DNA of 64,000 bases from WHSW01 sp963767475 (GTDB taxonomy: Bacteria; Actinomycetota; Thermoleophilia; Solirubrobacterales; 70-9). Numbering within the stretch: position 1 is the first letter of the stretch; each line of letters starts with the position of its first letter. The position numbers were made by a program, and so were the translations under genes. Positions 60,052 through 64,000 of the stretch are shown here, piece after piece. The notes under the pieces were generated by a model. The model ran no database searches and was not told the origin of the DNA. It saw only the letters and a list, made by a program, of their open reading frames with translations. The stretch lies in NCBI GenBank assembly GCA_963767475.1, contig CAVYEI010000002.1, forward strand, positions 1 through 64,000. The letters run 5' to 3'.

Positions 60052-61218
60052 ATGGCGACCACGGTCGAGCCCAACGCCCCCTACACCCTGCCGCAGGAGT
60101 TCTCCGACTTCCGCGAGACGATCCGCAGGATGGTCGTCGAGCGGGTCGCGCCGCGGGCCGCCGAGATCGACGAGAAGGCCGAATACCCGGCCGACATCCG
60201 CGAGCTATTCGCCTCCCACGATCTGCTCGGGCTGCCGTTCGAGCCCGAGCACGGCGGCACCGGCACCGGAACGCTGATGCTCAACATCGCCGTCGAGGAG
60301 GTCGCCAAGGCCTGCGCCTCCTCCGCCCTGATCCTGATGATCCAGGAGCTCGGCACGCTGCCGATCCGCCTCTTCGGCTCCGACGAGCTCAAGCAGCGGT
60401 TCCTGCCGAAATGCGCTTCGGGCGAGTGGAGCCCCGCCTTCGCGCTCTCGGAGCCCGACGCCGGCTCGGACCCGGGCGGGATGCGGACCAAGGCCGTGCG
60501 CGACGGCGACGAGTGGGTGATCGAGGGGACCAAGAACTGGATCTCCAACCTCGGCATCGCCGACTTCTACATCTGCTTCGCGGTCACCAACCCCGACGAG
60601 GGCCACTCGCGCGGGATCTCGGCCTTCGTCGTCGAGGCCGACCGGCCCGGGTTCTCGGTCGGCAAGCTCGAGCACAAGATGGGAATCCGCGGATCGCCCA
60701 CCGGGCAGCCGATCTTCGACAACGTCCGCGTCCCGGCCGAGAACCTGATCGGGACCGAGAACGAGGGCTTCAAGGTGGCGATGGGCACCCTCGACCGCTC
60801 GCGGCTCGGGGTCGCCGCGCAGGCCGTCGGGATCGCCCAGGGCGCGACCGACTACGCCGCCGCCTACGCCCAGGAGCGCCAGCAGTTCGGCAAGCCGATC
60901 GCGGCCTTCCAGGGGATCCAGTTCAAGCTCGCCGACATGGAGTCGCGCACCGCCGCCGCCCGCGAGCTGCTCTACCGCGCCTGCTCGAAGATCGACGCCG
61001 GCGACGCCGACATGGGCAAGTACTCGGCGATGGCGAAGCTGATCGCCTCAGACACGGCGATGTGGGTGACCACCGAGGCGGTGCAGGTGCTCGGCGGCTA
61101 CGGCTACGTCAGCGAGTACCCGGTCGAGCGGATGATGCGCGACGCGAAGATCACCCAGATCTACGAGGGCACCAACGAGATCCAGCGCCTGGTGATCGCC
61201 CGGACGCTGACCCGCTGA
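60052..61218 (+). CDS. Acyl-CoA dehydrogenase (short/branched-chain type)
   Basis: The 388-residue protein has LGLPFEPEHGGTGTGTLMLNIAVEEVAKACASSALIL, FALSEPDAGSDPGGMRTKA, IEGTKNWISNLGIADFYICFA, YAQERQQFGKPIAAFQGIQFKLADMESR, and QIYEGTNEIQRLVIAR with the catalytic Glu in the C-terminal loop. This differs from the other three ACADs of the window, which use the helix-G position (here LDRSRL). The start lies 12 bp after the SGNH stop. Confidence 0.88.
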   Translation: MATTVEPNAPYTLPQEFSDFRETIRRMVVERVAPRAAEIDEKAEYPADIRELFASHDLLGLPFEPEHGGTGTGTLMLNIAVEEVAKACASSALILMIQELGTLPIRLFGSDELKQRFLPKCASGEWSPAFALSEPDAGSDPGGMRTKAVRDGDEWVIEGTKNWISNLGIADFYICFAVTNPDEGHSRGISAFVVEADRPGFSVGKLEHKMGIRGSPTGQPIFDNVRVPAENLIGTENEGFKVAMGTLDRSRLGVAAQAVGIAQGATDYAAAYAQERQQFGKPIAAFQGIQFKLADMESRTAAARELLYRACSKIDAGDADMGKYSAMAKLIASDTAMWVTTEAVQVLGGYGYVSEYPVERMMRDAKITQIYEGTNEIQRLVIARTLTR

Positions 61219-61224
61219 GGCGGC

Positions 61225-64000
61225 TCAGCGGAACCGGCCGCGGCGGTCGGGCTCGTCCTTGGTCGCCTTGAACCGACCTGACCCCGCCTTGCCGCGGTCG
61301 GTGAGCGGGCCGACCGCCGCGACGCCGACGACCCCGGACTGGGTCTGCGGGACCCCGCGGAGGCTGAGCCTGGTGCGCTTGGTGTGGGCGACGCGCTGGA
61401 GGCCGTTGCGCATCCGGACCACGACGTTGTATGAGGCTGCGTTCTTGGCCGCCTTCCAGGAGACCAGCAGCCGCTTGCCCGCGCGGCGCGCCCGCACCTT
61501 CTTCACCGCCCCCGCCTTCGGCGGCGGCGGGGCCTTGAACTCGGCGACGGTGACCGCCGGGCCGGCGAGCTCGTCGACCTCGATCTGGGCGACGATCTCG
61601 CGCTTGCCGCTGGGACCAGGCGCGGGCGTGAAGCGGATCTCGCCCTCGCCGCTGGTCGCCTTGCCGATCTCGTGCCAGGTCGCCTCGCCGCGCTCGTAGA
61701 AGCGCACCAGCTGGCCACCGGCCTTGCCGACGTCGTAATGCACGACCCGCTCGCCGCCCTGGCCGCTCACCGTTGCCTTCAGCGTGTCGTCCTCGGGCCG
61801 GGTCTCGGACATGCCGGTGATGCCCACCGAGCCCGGCAGCGGCGTGATCGTGTACGTGCCCGGCTGCGCATCGTCCACTCCGACCCAGGTCGCGTTGTAC
61901 TTCGGGTAGGCGAGCACCCGCAGGCGCTGGCCCGCGGTGACCTGATCCGGGACACTCTCGAGCACCTCGCCGTCGGGACCCGTGATGCGGACGGCCGGCG
62001 CGCCGCCGTCGCCGTCGAGATGCACGTTCGCGGTCTGCTCGCCCTTCTTGACCGTGAACGAGAGCGGCGCGAGGCCACGTGGGCCGAGGACCTGGGCACC
62101 GTCGGCCGGACGGTCCGGTGCGGCCAGCAGCGTCTGCCGCATAGCCAGTACTCGGGCCCCTTGGACGTTGGTCTCCCAGAACTTGCTCGGCTTGCAGCCG
62201 TCGCCGGCGAACCCGAGGAACGCCTCGAACTCGCCGATCTCGCCCACCGTCTGGCCCCATCTGTAGCCGAACCCCGGCTCGAACACATCCTTGGGTAGGT
62301 AGGCGCAGGCAACCGTGCCACGGCTACTCGCCCACGCGAGCCCGCCGACGCAGGGCTCGAATCCGGCGATCGTGAGGCCGCCCAACAGGCAGAACTTCCC
62401 TTGGGCATTGGCGTTGAAGCGCCCGGTCCTGGTCGATGCCTCGATCCCGCCGCCGGCATCGATCGCGAACACCAGCGTCTGGATGTGCATCGTCCCGCCG
62501 CCGGCCACGTAGTCGGGATAGCTGTAGAGCAGGTAGCCGTTGCCAAGACCGAGGCCGGCCTCCTCCGGCTCGGTCCCGGGGATCACGACCTTGACGTTGC
62601 CGCCGACCGCGAACCCGGGGCTGATCAGGCGCCGGCCCGCGAGGGCTCCCAGCGTGTAGTTGCCATCCGCGGCCTTGATCACGTACGGATGCTGCGGGGA
62701 GGCGAACGCCGCCAGCAGGCCGCCGTCAACCTCGGTGATCTTCGCCGCCGTGATCCCCGCGCCGCCATCGATGATCACCGGCTGTTGCGCCTGCAGGTTG
62801 AACCGGATGTGCTGCAAGAAGACGCCTGGGGCGATCTTTGGCGGCGGGATCGGGACTCCAAATCTGACGTCCGCCCCGGCGCTGTGGAACTGCCCGCCGC
62901 AGAACGCCACCCCCTCGCGCGCCGGAGGCGGCGCAAGGTCGATGCCGCCGCCGGTTCCCGACGACGGCAGGAACGTGATCCTCGCGGTCGCCTGCCACCA
63001 CTTGCTGGCGCAGTACGGGTCGGCATTCCCGGCGGCCGAGTACGTGAAGCCCAGGTCCTGCAGCAGCACGGATCCGACGTACGCCTCGGGCACGGAGAGG
63101 AACAGGCGACCGAGCTGGATCCCGGAGTCGTTGTCGGCCTCAACCGTCACCTTGCCGTTCGGGCCCTTGCCGTCCCCGGCCTTGAGCACCGGCGGCAGCT
63201 TCAGCGCCATCGTCAGCTCGGTCAGCCGGCGGTCGCCCTCCTGGGTGAGAGCGATCTGGGTCTGGCCGTCGAGCGTGAAGCCGCCGATGTCGGGCAGGTC
63301 CTTGGCGGCGTCGAACGACCACAGCGCCAAGCCTCGCCGCCCCGAGAGCAGCTCTGTGGTGCCGGGAGTGCCGACGCTGAGGTTGAGCGGCCCGTGCTGA
63401 ACCGTGATCTTCTTCGTCACGGCGGTGGCGTCGTAGGTCAGCGTCGCTCTCGAGGAGGCGACGCGATTGATGCCCGGGAAGATCAGGATCGAGCGTCCGG
63501 GGTCCGGCGTCAGGGTCATCCCGTTCATGTGCACGGGCCCGTAGGAGGCGTAGATGCCGAAGTCCTTGCCCTGCGCGGTGTCCACGCATCCGCCGCCGCC
63601 GAACTCGCAGATGGGAGGCATCGTCTCCAACAGGAAGTTCACGCCCCAGAACCTCCCGTCATCGACCAGGGGCTTCTCGCTGTCGGGGAGGTCGCCCGGG
63701 TGGATGACCTCCTTCATGCAGCCGCGGACGTCGACAATGCCGAAGATCAGCCGCATGCTCGGGTCGCAGTCTCTGACGTTGCTCGTCCTGAACGACGGCG
63801 TCAGGAAGCTTGGCGCTGAGGCCGCGGTCACCTTGTCCGGGCTCAGGGTTTGGAAAGTCTTGCCGCCGAGGGCGAGGACGTTCACCTTCTCCTGGGAGGC
63901 GGCCTTGAGCCCACAGCAGGTGCTCGTGGTCAGCGTGATCGTGGTGGGCCCCGGCCTGTGCAGGTGGATGGCGAGGAACGGCGCCTCGGGCCCGGTGATG
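61225..64000 (-). CDS. Large secreted beta-rich protein with fibronectin-type C-terminus (partial)
   Basis: The frame is open to the right edge, so the N-terminus lies outside the window; at least 924 residues are present. The middle (about 100-600 of the visible part) is beta-rich with Cys residues (CEFGGGGC, DGCKPSKFWETNVQGARV) and resembles no family recognised here. A segment FTVKKGEQTANVHLDGDGGAPAVRITGPDGEV follows, then a C-terminal fibronectin type III-like domain (KVRARRAGKRLLVSWKAAKNAASYNVVVRMRNG). The end is basic (DRRGRFR). GTG 63885 is only one internal start candidate. Confidence 0.6.
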   Translation of the reverse strand, partial: ITGPEAPFLAIHLHRPGPTTITLTTSTCCGLKAASQEKVNVLALGGKTFQTLSPDKVTAASAPSFLTPSFRTSNVRDCDPSMRLIFGIVDVRGCMKEVIHPGDLPDSEKPLVDDGRFWGVNFLLETMPPICEFGGGGCVDTAQGKDFGIYASYGPVHMNGMTLTPDPGRSILIFPGINRVASSRATLTYDATAVTKKITVQHGPLNLSVGTPGTTELLSGRRGLALWSFDAAKDLPDIGGFTLDGQTQIALTQEGDRRLTELTMALKLPPVLKAGDGKGPNGKVTVEADNDSGIQLGRLFLSVPEAYVGSVLLQDLGFTYSAAGNADPYCASKWWQATARITFLPSSGTGGGIDLAPPPAREGVAFCGGQFHSAGADVRFGVPIPPPKIAPGVFLQHIRFNLQAQQPVIIDGGAGITAAKITEVDGGLLAAFASPQHPYVIKAADGNYTLGALAGRRLISPGFAVGGNVKVVIPGTEPEEAGLGLGNGYLLYSYPDYVAGGGTMHIQTLVFAIDAGGGIEASTRTGRFNANAQGKFCLLGGLTIAGFEPCVGGLAWASSRGTVACAYLPKDVFEPGFGYRWGQTVGEIGEFEAFLGFAGDGCKPSKFWETNVQGARVLAMRQTLLAAPDRPADGAQVLGPRGLAPLSFTVKKGEQTANVHLDGDGGAPAVRITGPDGEVLESVPDQVTAGQRLRVLAYPKYNATWVGVDDAQPGTYTITPLPGSVGITGMSETRPEDDTLKATVSGQGGERVVHYDVGKAGGQLVRFYERGEATWHEIGKATSGEGEIRFTPAPGPSGKREIVAQIEVDELAGPAVTVAEFKAPPPPKAGAVKKVRARRAGKRLLVSWKAAKNAASYNVVVRMRNGLQRVAHTKRTRLSLRGVPQTQSGVVGVAAVGPLTDRGKAGSGRFKATKDEPDRRGRFR

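Overview
The window is 64 kb of uniformly GC-rich DNA, tightly packed on both strands with many 1-4 bp stop/start overlaps and frequent GTG/TTG starts. The gene content points to an aerobic, F420-using Actinomycetota: HemQ, an FprA-type ferredoxin reductase, an F420-type PPOX protein, PimA-like glycosyltransferase, DUF3618/DUF4235 proteins, a SigB/SigF-type sigma factor and an ECF42-DGPF pair. The style (tandem Kelch-free PQQ sugar dehydrogenases, a DUF6636 secreted protein, many acyl-CoA dehydrogenases) suggests Thermoleophilia (Solirubrobacterales-like), but this lineage is an inference. No rRNA, tRNA, CRISPR array or prophage was seen.

Layout. 1-1.07 kb: a decayed IS481-family element with clear terminal repeats and a CTAG target duplication. 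1.1-6.4 kb: three tandem secreted PQQ-type sugar dehydrogenases and an aldehyde dehydrogenase. 6.4-15.2 kb: a hydrolase-like/FAD-oxidase fusion with its LuxR-type regulator, a thioesterase, an acetyltransferase, and metH preceded by a SAM-I-like riboswitch. 15.2-20.1 kb: a PimA-like glycosyltransferase fused to a flippase-like membrane domain, a large membrane protein and HemQ. 20.1-27.4 kb: an iron-sulfur/redox neighbourhood (FprA, BolA, CGFS glutaredoxin, ErpA-like carrier) with an M11-type secreted protease and an ABC-F ATPase. 27.3-33.6 kb: SDR epimerase, DegV, an envelope operon (DUF4235, holin-like, DUF3618) and a nitrilase-TetR pair. 33.6-40 kb: MscS channel and a stress-signalling block (SpoIIE-type phosphatase, STAS protein, SigB/F-type sigma factor), followed by a probable sigma-B-type-promoted structured RNA. 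41-43.1 kb: a secreted protein with four 108-residue repeats.

43.1-51.3 kb is a catabolic island: a six-gene minus-strand operon (enoyl-CoA hydratase, acyl-CoA carboxylase beta subunit, PPOX protein, BKACE, AMACR-like CoA-transferase/racemase, MerR regulator), all joined by overlapping stop/start codons, diverging from two acyl-CoA dehydrogenases across a short region rich in dyads. It probably degrades a branched or unusual acyl-CoA. Two more acyl-CoA dehydrogenases and an SDR lie at 56.8-61.2 kb. 51.8-53.5 kb is an ECF42 sigma factor with its DGPF partner and a recognisable cognate promoter. 53.9-56.7 kb encodes three envelope/zinc-ribbon proteins. The right edge cuts a large secreted protein.

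The most interesting signals are: a compact three-way-junction RNA with a C6 loop, driven by a GTTT-N-GGGTAT promoter next to the stress sigma gene; the same promoter type before the envelope operon; a 47-bp dispersed element that sits intergenically once and in frame inside an acyl-CoA dehydrogenase once; a hydrolase domain that has lost its catalytic acid and His but is fused to a flavin oxidase; and a SAM riboswitch whose closing stem holds the metH Shine-Dalgarno sequence.
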